The notes below the pieces were generated by a model that saw nothing but the letters and a program-made list of their open reading frames with translations, was not told the DNA's origin and made no database searches. A DNA stretch of 64,000 nt, from assembly GCF_000218685.1 (NCBI RefSeq), contig NW_006763300.1:1147447-1211446 (forward strand). The letters run 5' to 3'. Positions 48,375 through 60,870 of the stretch are shown here, one piece after another. This stretch comes from Serpula lacrymans var. lacrymans S7.9 (taxonomy: Eukaryota > Basidiomycota > Agaricomycetes > Boletales > Serpulaceae). Position 1 is the first letter of the stretch. Each line of letters opens with the position of its first letter. The translations under genes were made by a program, and so were the position numbers.

Positions 48375-51300
48375 ATGGGGGACGAATATCCCACCCTGTT
48401 CCGTGAGCTTTTACTAGGTAGCTCGTGCTTCACGTGTTGACTTGTATCTAGGTTCGGAGCAGATGAGCTTAGTGCAGCTCTATGTTCCTACGGAAGTAGC
48501 ACATGATACGACTGCAGAGTTGGGAGAACGTGGAAATGTTCAATTCAAAGATGTGAGTATCACCTTATCACGATGTTCTTGACCTAACTATTTTGCCATA
48601 GTTAAACCCCAATGTCACTCCTTTCCAACGTTCGTTCGTTGGTGAAATTCGCCGCATCGAAGACATGGCTCGGAGAGTTCGTTTCTTTTCGTCGCAAATT
48701 GAGATGGAAAAGGATGTTATACCCATCCGACCCTTATACGACTGTGCTCCTCTGATTACGGTCGGACCTCGTGCTGCGCAAACCATGGACGAACTCAACG
48801 TTACGCTAGCAGAGCATGAATCACGTCTTTTGAGGATGAATGATAGTTATAAGAATTTCAGCGAGAAAACGAAAGAGCTGGTTGAGGCACGACATGTCCT
48901 TAGAGAGACTGCCGTCTTCTTTCAACGGGTACGTAAATTTTTTCAAAGACTAGCAAATATACTGAACTCTTCCGCAGGCTGAAGACCAACATGCAGATAT
49001 TAGGACTTCATATGATGATAGCTCTGCTCCACTACTTCAGCACGATGACAGCGAAAATCAGTATTCTGCTCCCGTCCAATTTGACCTCGAGTGATTAACT
49101 TTTTTTAATTTGCTTTTACGTGTCTTGTCATGCTCAAGGTATACAATAGGTTCGTCGCGGGAACAATTGACCGTACCAGGATATCGACTTTCGAACGTGT
49201 TCTTTGGCGTGTGCTTCGTGGTAACCTCTACATGAATCACACCGATATTGCTGAACCATTCCTTGACCCTGCCACCGGGGCCGAGACGCGGAAGAATGTC
49301 TTCATCATCTTTGCTCACGGCGAGGTGCTTTTGGCGAAGATTCGTAAGGTTGCCGAATCGATGGGTGCGACTATATACCCGATCGATGCTAATGCAGACA
49401 AGCGCTCCGATTCGCTCCGAGAAGTTACAGCACGTCTTGAAGATCTCCAGACTGTTCTCTACAATACTGGTATGAACAGGCGCAGTCAGCTGGTAACCAT
49501 TGGAGAAAGTTTAGCGAGCTGGCAAGACGTAGTGAAGAAGGAAAAACTCATATACGAAACCATGAACCTCTTCAACTACGACGTGAGGAGGAAGACCCTG
49601 GTTGCTGAAGGCTGGTGCCCTACCAGAGATATCACAGAAATCCAAATGGCTCTGAGACGTGCCACAGTATGTCATTCTATCTTGGTATCCTTCCTCTCTA
49701 ATATGAAATAAATAGGAGGATTCGGGAACTAGTGTTGTCCCTATCTTGCAAGAACTTCGGACGAACAAGGCGTCACCGACCTACAATCGCACCAATAAGT
49801 TTACCGAAGGTTTCCAGTCAATTATGGACAGTTATGGAATTGCAAGCTACCAAGAAGTCAATCCAGGGCTCTTTGCGGTAATAACATTCCCTTTCTTGTT
49901 CGCAGTCATGTTTGGCGATATTGGGCATGGATTCATCATTTTCCTTGCTGCGCTCTATATGATCATCAAAGAAAGGCAATGGGCAAAGGCCGATTTAGGA
50001 GAGGTAAGTAGTTGAAACGTTTACACCTGAGAAGAAGCAAGAGTTGACCACTGTCTTGGATAGATTATTGGACAGTTCTTTTAGTGAGTTTGATGCATGC
50101 TCTGTCAAGGCCCATCAACTGATTGTTCGCAGCGGACGATACATCATCCTCATGATGGGGTTGTTCTCGATGTACACGGGTTTAATGTATAATGACATCT
50201 TCTCGAAATCCCTTCATATCTGGCATTCTGGGTGGGACTTCCCTGAAGGAAATGGGACGGTTGTTGCAGTTTCCAATGGCCATGTCTATCCGTTTGGTCT
50301 AGACCCAGGCTGGCATGGAGCAGACAATGGCTTGGTGTTCACAAACTCCTACAAGATGAAGATGTCGGTGGTTTTGGGTGTCATTCACGTGAGTATACTT
50401 TTCTCCTATCGAAGTCTGAAGAATTATGCCTCATTTTACTTTTTCACTACAGATGACATTCGCCTTATGTCTACAAGTGCCTAACCATATTCGGTTCAAA
50501 CGCTCCTTTGACATCGTCACCAATTTCATCCCGCAAATGATCTTTTTACAATCGATCTTCGGTTATCTCGTTGTTTGCATCTTGTACAAGTGGTCGATCG
50601 ATTGGTCCACTAGATCGACTGAACCCCCTTCGTTGCTGAACATGTTGATCGCAATGTTCTTATCGCCCGGAACCATTGATCCCCAGACGCAGCTGTATCC
50701 AGGCCAAGGATTCATCCAAGTCGTGCTTGTCTTGCTTGCTATGATTTGTGTACCGTGGATGTTGTGCATGAAGCCATATCTCCAATGGAAGGAGATGAAG
50801 AAGATTCAGGGTCAAGGTTATGTCGGCTTGGGCCAACACGATGGTATGCCTCGCGATAGCTCAGATGACGTCTTAGAAGGCGAAGAAGAAGGCAATGGTA
50901 GAGCTGTCGTAGAGGAAATGGATGAAGAACATGTAAGTGATCGGGATATTTGATTCGCGATGCAGAGCTCTAACTGCGTGTTTAGGAGCACCACGACTTC
51001 GGCGAGGTTGTGATACACCAAGTTATTCACACTATTGAATTTTGCCTCGGGTGTATTTCCCATACTGCTTCTTACCTTCGTCTATGGGCGCTCTCTTTGG
51101 CTCATGCTCAGCTTTCTGAGGTATTGTGGGACATGACTCTCGCTGGTTTCCTTGAGCCATCTGGAATTACGGGAATTATTGCCCTCGTGGTTATGGTCGT
51201 GTTCTGGTTCTCGCTGACGGTGTTTATCTTGTGTGTCATGGAGGTGCGTATCCCTTAAACGTGCAGTCCGTGCACATCAGCATGCCCCTTTCATTGACCC

Positions 51301-51565
51301 CTTTCTTTTGCACTTGTGATTTTTCCTCGCATTTGCAATGCAGGGTCTCTCTGCGTTTTTGCATGCGGTGCGTCTGCATTGGGTAGAAGCGAACAGCAAG
51401 CACTACGAAGGTGGAGGCTATGTAAGTGACACGCTGCAGCGCCCCGTTCGGGGATTCTTCGATACAAATATTTTTGAACGTGGAATACGCATGCTGATGG
51501 TTTACCCCCTTATCCAGGCCTTTACGCCGCTAAGCTTTGCGAAATTGGACGAGAAGGATTCCTGA
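48375..51565 (+). CDS. VPH1: V-type ATPase subunit a (Vph1/Stv1)
   Basis: Subunit a forms the proton half-channels of the V0 sector in vacuole, Golgi or endosome membranes. The short first exon MGDEYPTLF is joined through a 49 bp intron (48403-48451) to [20 protein letters not shown], the conserved start. The cytosolic domain has [20 protein letters not shown] and [15 protein letters not shown]. The membrane domain has [20 protein letters not shown] and [40 protein letters not shown] includes the essential channel arginine (SYLRLWALS). The C-terminus is [20 protein letters not shown], joined by a final intron to [16 protein letters not shown]. About 830 residues, normal for the family. The final intron (51422-51517) is stop-free and 96 bp long. 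About nine introns. Confidence 0.96.
51422..51517 (+). other. Stop-free 96-bp terminal intron of VPH1
   Basis: GTAAGT to CCAG borders. Splicing restores GGGYAFTPLSF, the family C-terminus. The intron is 32 codons without a stop, so its retention would insert 32 residues near the C-terminus. Confidence 0.65.
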
Positions 51566-52120
51566 GGGGGGTTTCGTCCTGTAGTTCTGTCATGTTGCTC
51601 TTGCCTATTCTGAAATATAGCGAGGTTTCACGCAGTGCTGGCATGCCTGAAACAGCATGGACGTTAGCGGAATGTGGGGTAAAATATTAGGGCAGTACCC
51701 CACATCGAGTAAGGCGGCGTATATGTAAGATGATAAGATCAGCAACTTTGCGGTGCAAATTGTTGTGCCGTGACCGCTGACAACGGCTAGCACGAAATTT
51801 TCTGAACTCCGCTTAACAAGGTTTTTATAATCAAAGGCACCGCAACGGTTATCGCTTTCCTCAGCTTCCTTTTCACCATTTTCTTGCTCCTCATTTCACA
51901 AATAGAGGTCCGTTTTCTTCATTTCCCAGTCCGAATATTTGCTGATAACCCCCCAGGCTTTTTGCCAACCGTAGATATAGAGCGTCCTTGTTCCTTGCTA
52001 GCCTTTGTTTGCATAATCGAACGTAGAAGAAAACTACATCCACGACTCTAGTTTCAAGGTGAGCTCACCATCCCATATCTTGGCGACGTTACATACTGAT
52101 TTATCGCCTAGATTTCAGAA
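51566..52120. other. Promoter and 5' UTR of the eEF3 gene
   Basis: Pyrimidine-rich sequence (51840-51990) fits a strong fungal promoter. A probable 5' UTR intron lies at 52059-52111 (AAG|GTGAGC to GCCTAG), ending just before the ATG at 52121. 5' UTR introns are common in highly expressed translation genes. Confidence 0.5.
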
Positions 52121-55100
52121 ATGCCTGCTATTGCTACTTCCGCTGTTGCAACTCCCTCTCCTGCCTCTCTCAAGGGCGCCATCGATGGACAAGTCGATGT
52201 CGCATCTCTCTTTGTCGCTGACAAGGCTACTCGCGATTCTGCTGCTCAGCTCTTGGCTTCTGCCGCCCAAAAAGATGGCCCTGCGGCCTTCACCGCCGTA
52301 GGCTTCGCCGAAGCCACTCTCAAAGCTCTCGCTGACAAAAAATCGCCTGCCGCTCGTGAAGGCGCCGCCTCTGCTATCACCGTACTCGCAAAGGGCGGTG
52401 CAACCAAGGCTCTTGAACCAATCTTCATCGATTCTGGTCTTTACGATGCTCTCATTGACACTTTTGCCGATAAAATGCCCGCTGTCCGCGACTCTGCTGT
52501 CGGGGCTGTCCGGGAGTTCGTTGCAACCATGAACCCATGGGCTGCTGCTCTTATTCTTCCTGCACTTCTTCACCAAATAAAAACCGCCGGTAAATGGCAA
52601 ATCAAGACCGGCTCTCTTATCGTTTTAAATCAGCTCGTCGTTAGCGCTCCCATCCAGACCGCTGGTCTCATGCCCGACATTGTCCCAGTTCTTGCCGAAG
52701 CTATCTGGGATACTAAGGCCGATGTGAAGAAAGCTGCTCGCGATTCGCTTACAAAGGCTACTGCATTGGTTTCCAACAAGGACATAGAACGCTTTATTCC
52801 GGCTCTTATCAAGGCTTTAATCAACCCTGTCGAAGAGGTTCCGAATACTATTCTGCTCCTCTCGGCTACCACATTCGTTTCTGAAGTAGATTCAGCTACT
52901 CTATCTTTAATGGTCCCCCTTTTGTCTCGTGGTCTTTCCGAGAAGCTGACCGCCACCAAGCGTAAGGTCGCAGTGTGAGTGCATTTTTTCACATATATTA
53001 TTCAATATCTCATATTTTTATTGGCAGTATTGTTGACAACATGGCGAAACTGGTCGACTCTCACGTGACTGTCCGTCCCTTCCTGCCCAAACTTTTGCCC
53101 GGTCTCCTCAAGGTGGAAACCACTATTGGTGACCCGGAGGCTCGTGGTGTTGTTGGCAAGGCGATCGCAACTCTCCGTCAAATTGGACAGGTTCCTGAAG
53201 GTGACGGCTCTGACCTGCCTCCTTTGAAATTCGCCGAGGCTCCTCAGCTCGCTCAGTCGCTTGCTTCGGTATACAAGAAGGCTGGTGGTGCTCCTCCCTC
53301 CACCACGGATGTGACGACCGTCTACGTATCCCGCTTGGCGACTAATCTCGTCAACGGTAAAAACTTCGATGTCCCCGAGTGGGATACCCTTGCACCTTAC
53401 CTCGCTTTCCTCGCCTCTTCCCCCGAGCCCATTTCTATTGCTAGGGAGTGGGTCGTTCGCTCTGCAACTGAGGACTCTGGTGACGATGATGTCCCTGAAG
53501 ACGAGGAGGAAGGCGAAGACCTTTGCAACTGCCAATTCTCCCTTGCTTACGGTGCCAAAATCTTGCTCAACACTGCCACTCTCCGTTTGAAGCGTGGTCA
53601 CCGTTACGGTCTCTGTGGAAAGAACGGTACCGGAAAGTCCACTTTGATGCGTGCTATCACGAACGGTCAGGTTGAGGGTTTCCCCTCTCCCGATGAGGTC
53701 CGCACTTTCTACGTCGAGCATGACATTGACGGTAGCGAGGCAGACACCTCTGTGCTCCAATTCATCCTTTCTGACCAACGTATTTTGGCCGAGGAAGCCG
53801 AGGTCATCGACACCTTGGCATCGGTTGGTTTCAGTGACGAGCGTCAGAAGGATGCCATCGGCAGCCTTTCAGGTGGTTGGAAAATGAAGCTTGCACTTGC
53901 CAGGGCTATGTTGTTCAAGGCCGACATTCTCTTGCTCGATGAGCCCACTAACCATTTGGATGTTGTAAACGTTGCTTGGTTGGAGAACTACCTTGTCGGT
54001 CTCAAGACCTGCACTTCCAGTATGTTTTATCTTTTGCTGTTGTTTCGATATGCTTACATTCGCTGTTAGTTATCGTCTCCCACGACTCCAGTTTCCTCAA
54101 CAACACTATCACCGACGTCCTCCACTTGAACCGCTTCAAGGTTAAGCGCTACAGGGGTAACCTCGAATCTTTCGTTAAGCAGGTCCCTGAGGCCAAATCA
54201 TATTACACTTTGGAGGCCGCTGAGGACTACAGGTTCAAGCTCCCTGATCCCCCTCTCCTTGAGGGTGTCAAGACTAAGGAGAAGAGTTTGCTCAAGATGC
54301 GTAAAGTCGGCTTCCAGTACCCCACGCAGGCTGTCCAACAGCTTTATGATATCACTCTTCAAGTTTCGTTGTCCTCTCGTGTTGCCGTCCTCGGTCCTAA
54401 CGGTTCCGGTAAATCGACTCTCGTCAAGCTCTTGATCGGTGACATGGAGCCGAACAAGGGTGGTGAGATCTGGAAGCATCCTAACTTGGTCATCGGTTAC
54501 GTTGCACAACATGCTTTCCACCACATCGATCACCACCTCGATAAGACCCCTCTGGAGTACATGCTTTGGCGATACCAGACTGGTGAGGATTTGGAGGAGA
54601 TGACCAAGGCTAACCGTCAAATCTCTGAGGAGGAAGCGCAAAAGATGAAGGATGGTGCTGTTGTTGTTATCGAAGGACAGAAGCGATTGATCGACGAAAT
54701 CATTGCCCGCAAGAAGTTGAAGCAGTCGTACGAGTACGAGGTTTCCTTCAAGAATCTCAGTTCGTCTGAGAACATCTGGCTCCCTCGTGACGATCTCATC
54801 AAGCGTGGCTTTGAGAAGGTTTGTGTCCTGTTCATGTTGTTCCACGCATATCTAATACATATATCACAAACAGAAAGTCCTCGAAGTGGACACTCGTGAG
54901 GCTCAGCGTCTCGGTCTTCTCCGACCTCTCGTCCGTCGTGAGATCGAGAAGCACTTTGCTGACTTTGGTCTGGAGCCTGAATTCGTCTCGCACAACAGCA
55001 TGAGGGGTTTGTCTGGTGGTCAGAAGGTCAAGATCGTGCTCGGTGCTGCGACCTGGCGTCGCCCTCACGTCATCTGTTTGGATGAGCCTACTAGTACGTT

Positions 55101-55553
55101 GAATGATTTGAATTTGTCAGCTATTCGTCCTCATGTTTGATGCTAGACTACCTCGACCGTGAGTCACTTGCCGCCCTTATCGAGGCTTTGAAGGTGTTTG
55201 AGGGAGGTGTCCTCGTTATCACCCACAACCGAGACTTCTCGGAGTCGCTGTGCACAGAGTGAGCAGTCATATACTTTGGTGCTGAGGCATTATGTCTGAC
55301 ATTTCATCGCAGAGTCTGGGCCATGCGCGATGGCCGTCTCGAGGCATCAGGCCACAACTGGGTTGAGGGTCAGGGATCCGGGGCCCGTATTGACAAGAAA
55401 GCTGGTGAAGAAGATGACACATACGATGCTATGGGTAACAAGATTGAGTCGAAGAAGGCCAAGAAGATTACTGCATCAGAGGCACGGAAGCTTAAGAAGG
55501 AGCGTATGGCTCGCAAAAAGAGGGGTGAAGACATTACGGACGATGAACTCTAA
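52121..55553 (+). CDS. TEF3: Translation elongation factor 3 (eEF3)
   Basis: eEF3 is the fungal-specific ABC ATPase that clears tRNA from the ribosomal E site during elongation. The N-terminal HEAT-repeat domain (to about residue 320) has [20 protein letters not shown] and [20 protein letters not shown]. Two ABC domains follow. The first has [33 protein letters not shown] and [20 protein letters not shown]. The second has [18 protein letters not shown], the chromodomain-like insert ([20 protein letters not shown]), [16 protein letters not shown] and ICLDEPTNYLDRES. The C-terminus is lysine-rich ([16 protein letters not shown]). Introns lie near 52977-53027, 54020-54068, 54819-54874, 55095-55147 and 55260-55313. 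Codon use is strongly biased to C/T-ending codons, as in abundant proteins. About 1050 residues. Confidence 0.97.
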
Positions 55554-55963
55554 GTGCGAGTTGTATGTTTTCTTTTCCCCTACCATTGTTCCTGTTTCAC
55601 TTTAGGATTTCTGTATGCGCCTCTGTATGTCGTGTTGTTGTTACCATCATGTCTTTCTTATGGTCTGTTGTTTGTACTCTCTTGTTTACTATTACCCTAT
55701 AATATGATCACGCTCTTCATGACTTCACGAAATTGGCTTGGTGCGAACGGCAGTTAGATTTGCAGCAATGGTGAATCCAAGTGAATGCTGCGATCAAGAC
55801 GGGAGATGAAGAAGTACACTAGGATCACGTGAAGGCCAAGTTTTAGTGTAAGCCTGAGCTGTGTTGGTTCAGCGAATCGCTGTCTGAAGTTTTCCCGGCT
55901 TCTTCTACTAGTACGCACTGGTTTTAAGCTGCGGTTTTTTGCCCTTGTTTACGACCCACAACC
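55554..55963. other. Intergenic stretch
   Basis: 410 bp with the eEF3 3' UTR (T-rich 55554-55700) and the promoter of the next gene. No gene supported. Confidence 0.4.
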
Positions 55964-57417
55964 ATGCCCGCCCTCGATGACTACCACACTTTGTATTCTA
56001 GAGATTCCGCCTCATCACTCACCCCCACTCCTACTCAACGTACGACTTTAATTGTTGCCGGCTGTTATATCGTAGCAATCGCGATCCTATGGTGAGCAAA
56101 TTCACTATAATCCCCACATCCTATTTGACGAGTATATTTCAGGCATGTGCCATTCCTGAGCTGGATAAGTGAGTGTATTCGATCTGTCTTTGCGTTTAAA
56201 CTAAACTGACCATATGACAGTTTATCCTTTCAAGTATGTTTGGCAATATATTCTGGCGAATAAGAGGTGTACTTAACTTGTCGATTCTCAGATTACTGAC
56301 CGTCGGCTTTCATGAAGTGAGTTCCGAACCCTTGCTACATTTTCAGACCATGTCATTTTGGATACTAGATGAGCCACGCTATAACCGGCGTTTTGACTTG
56401 TGCAACGATTCATTCAGTTGAACTTGATCGTAAGCAAAGGCCAGTTTATTGTTCGAGCGCATATACTCAGGTTATATTCGTCGTGAAGCTGATGAAGGGG
56501 GCGAGACGCGCATGTCCGGTGGTATACCATGGATAACTCTTCCCGCAGGGTACCTCGGCTCGTCGCTCATCGGAGCTTGTCTCATAGCATGTGGATTTGA
56601 TACCAACGCCAGCAAAATTGCCTGTCTGGTGCTCGCAGGATTCTTCCTATTCACCCTCTGGTGGGCCCGAAGAAATTGGCTGTAAGTTCAAGGCCCTGGG
56701 AGATTCCTCTTCGACCTCTTCGTCCCTGATGCAGGAGATTAATTATGCTTACGTGATACCCGTTTGTACAGAACGTGGGCCCTGATCGCTGGAATGTCGG
56801 GACTCATAGTTCTGTTCTGGTTTGTGGCCGGAGGGGTTGCGCTTCGTTATTTTGTAAGGATGGTTTCAAGGTCAACCTTCCGGTCACTTATAAATCACTA
56901 GATTCTTTTCATTGGAGTCATGTCGTGTATGTATGTCCTCTGGGATGTCATAGGTAAGCTCTCAAATGTATCGCCTGCCCAATGCGCTGATATTAATGCC
57001 GTCTCATTAGATGATACCGTGGCCCGTAAAGTCAACAATTCGGACGCTTCAGCTTTTGCAAGAATTTGTGGCTGTTTCCCATCTCAAGGTCAGTTTCTTT
57101 GAACCTGATGATGATCACTTCATCTAATTCATTCTTTTTAAGTTTGGGGCGTGATCTGGTTGATCATAGCCTTCCTCTTCTTTGCTGCTGGGGTGCTCGT
57201 TGGCCTCGTTGCCTTCAAGGTGCGCCTCTTTTAATTTTTTCAATACCTATTTTCAACTCATTGCAAATCAACACAGGAATCAGCCGCAGTACAGAAAGAA
57301 CAATCAGAACACTTCCTTCCCGTACCTGGATCTAGCAGCGCAATGTCTTCTGTATCAACGTCTGGCTCGCTTGTTTTGTTAACGACCCTCCTCTCGTGTA
57401 TTGTGTTGAATTTGTAG
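55964..57417 (+). CDS. M50B-like membrane metalloprotease
   Basis: Many small exons assemble a polytopic membrane protein. MPALDDYHTLYSRDSASSLT is followed by a first helix, TTLIVAGCYIVAIAILW. The next exons give HVPFLSWIIYPFKLLTVGFH and then EMSHAITGVLTCATIHSVEL. HEMSH is the HExxH zinc motif, at the end of a membrane helix as in M50 site-2-type proteases. GGIPWITLPAGYLGSSLIGA follows, then several helices (KIACLVLAGFFLFTLWWARR, LIAGMSGLIVLFWFVAGGVA). The motif DDTVARKVNNSDASAFAR is characteristic of the fungal M50B-like group. The last exons give WGVIWLIIAFLFFAAGVLVG and a serine-rich tail ending CIVLNL. About 260 residues. The physiological substrate is unknown. Confidence 0.8.
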
Positions 57418-57763
57418 AAGGGAAGTATTGCAAAGACATTATACCTATCTGGATGTCGTTTTTTCCATGTTGTAGCAAGTGTTGTACTTGTTGTTTTTGC
57501 CTGATCTTGAAAGCGGGACATATCTTGTGTTTGATGTCACTAGTGTTCCTTCCTATAGGTTATTACATCCATAACGAACTTGGAGCATTGTATCATAGTT
57601 TTATTGGATACTACCTCACATATATAACGTGCAAATACTAGGGAAAGTACATGGTTGAAAACAGAGCGTACATGAACAGCATCCACCCCGCAAATTACAA
57701 CGGGAATTTTCACCGTGGGTTGACTGTAGAAGGGATCATATATTGTAAACGTCTCCCAGTTCC
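57418..57763. other. Convergent intergenic region
   Basis: 346 bp between the ends of the M50B-like gene and CWC22, presumably their 3' UTRs. No coding feature. Confidence 0.4.
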
Positions 57764-60618
57764 CTATCTCCGATCATCGTACCCTCTGTCAACGGACATC
57801 CTTTTCCTGTCATCCCTTCTTGGGGGTGGAGTGCGTGTCCTATCTCTGCCGTTTCCTCTGTACCGATCTCTTCCGTACCCGTGGCCACGTCCATCTCTGT
57901 CCCTCTCCATCGAGTCATCTCTTCTACGCCTTTCAATACCATCCTCCCTGCCATTCGACTCCTTAACACGACCACTCGTACTTCCCCCAAGACGAGAGCG
58001 GGGTGGGGGTGAACGCACCGGAGAGCGGTCATGCCTGCGTTCGCGTGAGTAATCCCTCTGTCGATGAGGGGGCGAATCACGTCTTCGAACGTCACGATCA
58101 CCACGGTACCGGGGAGGGGGGGAAGGAGAAGGTGTAGGAGAGGGGCGGCGGCCACGGCGTGGAGGGGGGGGATCGTCTCTCTCTCTTCTCTTCTCTCCAT
58201 CCCTCTCTCGTTCGCGGTGCCGGTCTGGTTCTCGCTCTCGATCGTGCCTAGGTGGAGGGCTGGCAGTCCGCCGGCGACGTCGTCTCGAATCTACAGACGA
58301 TTCCGATTCTGACGCTGAAGGGTCTGAGTCTGATTCGCTGTCCGAGTCCGATGAATCCGAATCCGATGAATCAGAGTCGGCCTCTGAAGACGACTGTTCG
58401 AGCATCGCCCGTCTTTGCTCCATAATCAGTCTAGGCGCGTTCTGCCAAGCATATAGTTAAGCACCATACACAACATAGAAAAATCCCAACAGACCTTCAA
58501 ATACTCTCTCATATCTTCCGTTAGGACACCGAGACCGATACTCGTGAAGTAGTTGATCGAGAACCTCGTGTTTTTTGGGTTGTCCATAGGGAACATGTTT
58601 GTGCAAGATCTCTTCACCTCTGGGTCCTTGAAGCGCTCTGCCAGTGTTTTCAGGCCCATGCTCTCCATCATTTCCTGCATCATGATCTTTACGAAAATAC
58701 GACTACTAGAGGTCGTATCATCCTCATTTATTCTGACGCACTCGAATACGGCCCATGAAATTGCGTCGGTTCCGAATAAATGACCGAAAAAGCGCCCAAT
58801 ATTTCGCAGGCGATTAGTCTCGTAGCGATGGATTGTGGTGTAATAATTGTTGAAACCTTCTTCCAGGCAATCCGTCCAGACACGGTTAAGCTTACTGAAG
58901 CGTTCACCGATAAGGCCATAGAAAGTAGAGTATGAACGTTCTTGGGAGCAACACTCAATGATCATGTTTGTCATTTCGATCTAATAGTGTGTTAATGACT
59001 GAAGATTATAAAGGATGAAAAAGAAACGCACCTCTTGGCCTTCCATTACTTGCACTTTAAGCAGCTTATGTACGGCTTCCTCGTAGTTGAGAGCATTCAT
59101 TATCGTGAGGTAAATGATACGTCTTAAATTGACAAGGTTGGTCTCCGTACGATCCTCGATACCTTCCTTTTCTTCCACAGCTGTCATAAATCGTGAACAC
59201 AGGGAGGATAAATACTGATTGGGTGTTCATACCTTCTTCATCCTCATCCTCAGACTCTTCTGACCCTGACTCATCCTCGTCGGAGTCTTCACCAAGAATT
59301 TCAGCTTTAATGGCTTTATATTTTTCCTCATTTTCGACGTAGGTGGGATCGAACTTGAAAATATCTGTAACATATCTCTCAGGACAAGACACTTTAACAA
59401 CAAACATATGCACTTACTAAGGCCTTCTTGTACTTGAAGCTCCTCGTCCAAAAGTATCTCGTGCGTTATTTGTTCGTCTTCTTCTACGAGATCCAATCCC
59501 TCGGGCAAAATTGGGTTGTCTTTGTATTTATCCTTCCTCACTTGCATCAATACTTCAATCATGTATTGGACACGATGACTTATGGAACCCTCGTTGAGAA
59601 CTGCGCGGAAACGTTCGAAGACAGTGGCGTTGGCCTTCGGAGAGTTCTCAGAGAGAAAAGCACCAACTTCACGCATGAACCCAACTGCGATCTCGATGGA
59701 GTCATCCGTTGGACGCTCAAGCAGGAGCATGAGTATTTGAAGAGGGATGATCTCAGGCGCAACAGCTTGGTTGACCAGATGAGCAATGAAGGTGGTCGTT
59801 GAATGGCAGACGATCTAAGAGCTAATGTGTCAAAAATGATCAAAATATGTAATCCATAACACACACCTTGTCGTTTCGCTTGAATGACCGTCTGAACTGA
59901 CTGATAAGCCGAACCAAGACAAGTTCGCCAACCTGTGGTAGTTTTGTGTTTATGATGGCGACAAGGGCTGCGAAAACGGGTGTAAACGGCAAACTGGCTG
60001 CTTGAGCTTTCATCACACTTCGAGCGAACAAGCCGCGGCCGCGAATGAGATTTTCAGAGAAGAGCTCTGGAATAATTTGCTTGATGTTCGTCACGTTGAC
60101 TCGATTGACAATACCCGTAATAGATTTTCTCAAAGCGTCCCAAGATAGCCTCTGATATTCGGGACTGGTTTTGTCATCCCCAGCAGCAGCCTGTAGAGCA
60201 CGTAGCCTGGCAGGGGGCATATAGACACCTCCAGAGCGAGATCCAACGAGTTTTGCAAATTCAGCCTGTTTGTCAGAAACCGCCTTTGCGTTGCTTTTTT
60301 CCGCGTCTTTGGAGGCTTTTTCGAGTTGGATGGCTGCCATACGGGCGGCCAGTTGCTTTTCACGTTCAGCACGTCGCACAGGGTCGACATCATCGACCTT
60401 GGGTAAGCCTAATCGTACACGAGGAGGTGGAGAATGCGAACGTCGCCGTGTTGAAGGAGGTGCATCATCTGCATCTGGAGAACGCGAGCGAGACCTACAA
60501 GACCCATTTCAGTTTCGCTGAACAAGTTGTATGAATTATAAGCTTTTTGTTACCTTTTCCTTTTGTGAATGGTTGCTTCAATGGGGCTCGTAGGAGGTAA
60601 GGCTGCGACCGTCGACAT
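57764..60618 (-). CDS. CWC22: Pre-mRNA-splicing factor CWC22
   Basis: CWC22 is a spliceosomal protein that loads the exon-junction helicase eIF4A3 in animals and is needed for step one of splicing. A short first exon, [20 protein letters not shown], is spliced (60558-60493) to [19 protein letters not shown]. The MIF4G domain has [40 protein letters not shown] and [20 protein letters not shown]. An acidic linker ([16 protein letters not shown]) leads into the MA3 domain with [40 protein letters not shown] and [20 protein letters not shown]. The long C-terminal tail is Ser/Asp-rich and then Arg/Asp/Ser-rich ([15 protein letters not shown]), an RS/RD-like tail typical of splicing factors. About 790 residues. 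The start is 250 bp from the divergent LACTB2-like gene. Confidence 0.93.
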
Positions 60619-60870
60619 TGTCGTTCTCTTTGAAGTTTGTGAAGAACGGAATACAAGTACAGCGGACCAAAGAGAGTGACCGTGGGAATAACGCACAGCC
60701 TATGCTTGGTCTTGTTTGTCTCCTGCGGCACGTCGAACTGTCTACGGTAATGTGATTTTCGCAGTTCCGGACTACTTATGGCGCCATTGCAGGTGTTGCT
60801 GACTCGGAGACTGCATATTCTGGTCAACTACTGTGTGCATCTACACTGAGGATACCGGTCTTAATATTTT

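Noticed and set aside
53002..53778. Long minus-strand reading frame of 258 codons inside the eEF3 gene
   Set aside because: It lies antisense to conserved ABC/HEAT coding sequence. The open frame is a by-product of strong codon bias (few TTA/CTA/TCA codons on the coding strand).
54198..54845. Minus-strand frame of 215 codons inside eEF3
   Set aside because: Same cause; it overlaps the second ABC domain and has no recognisable product.
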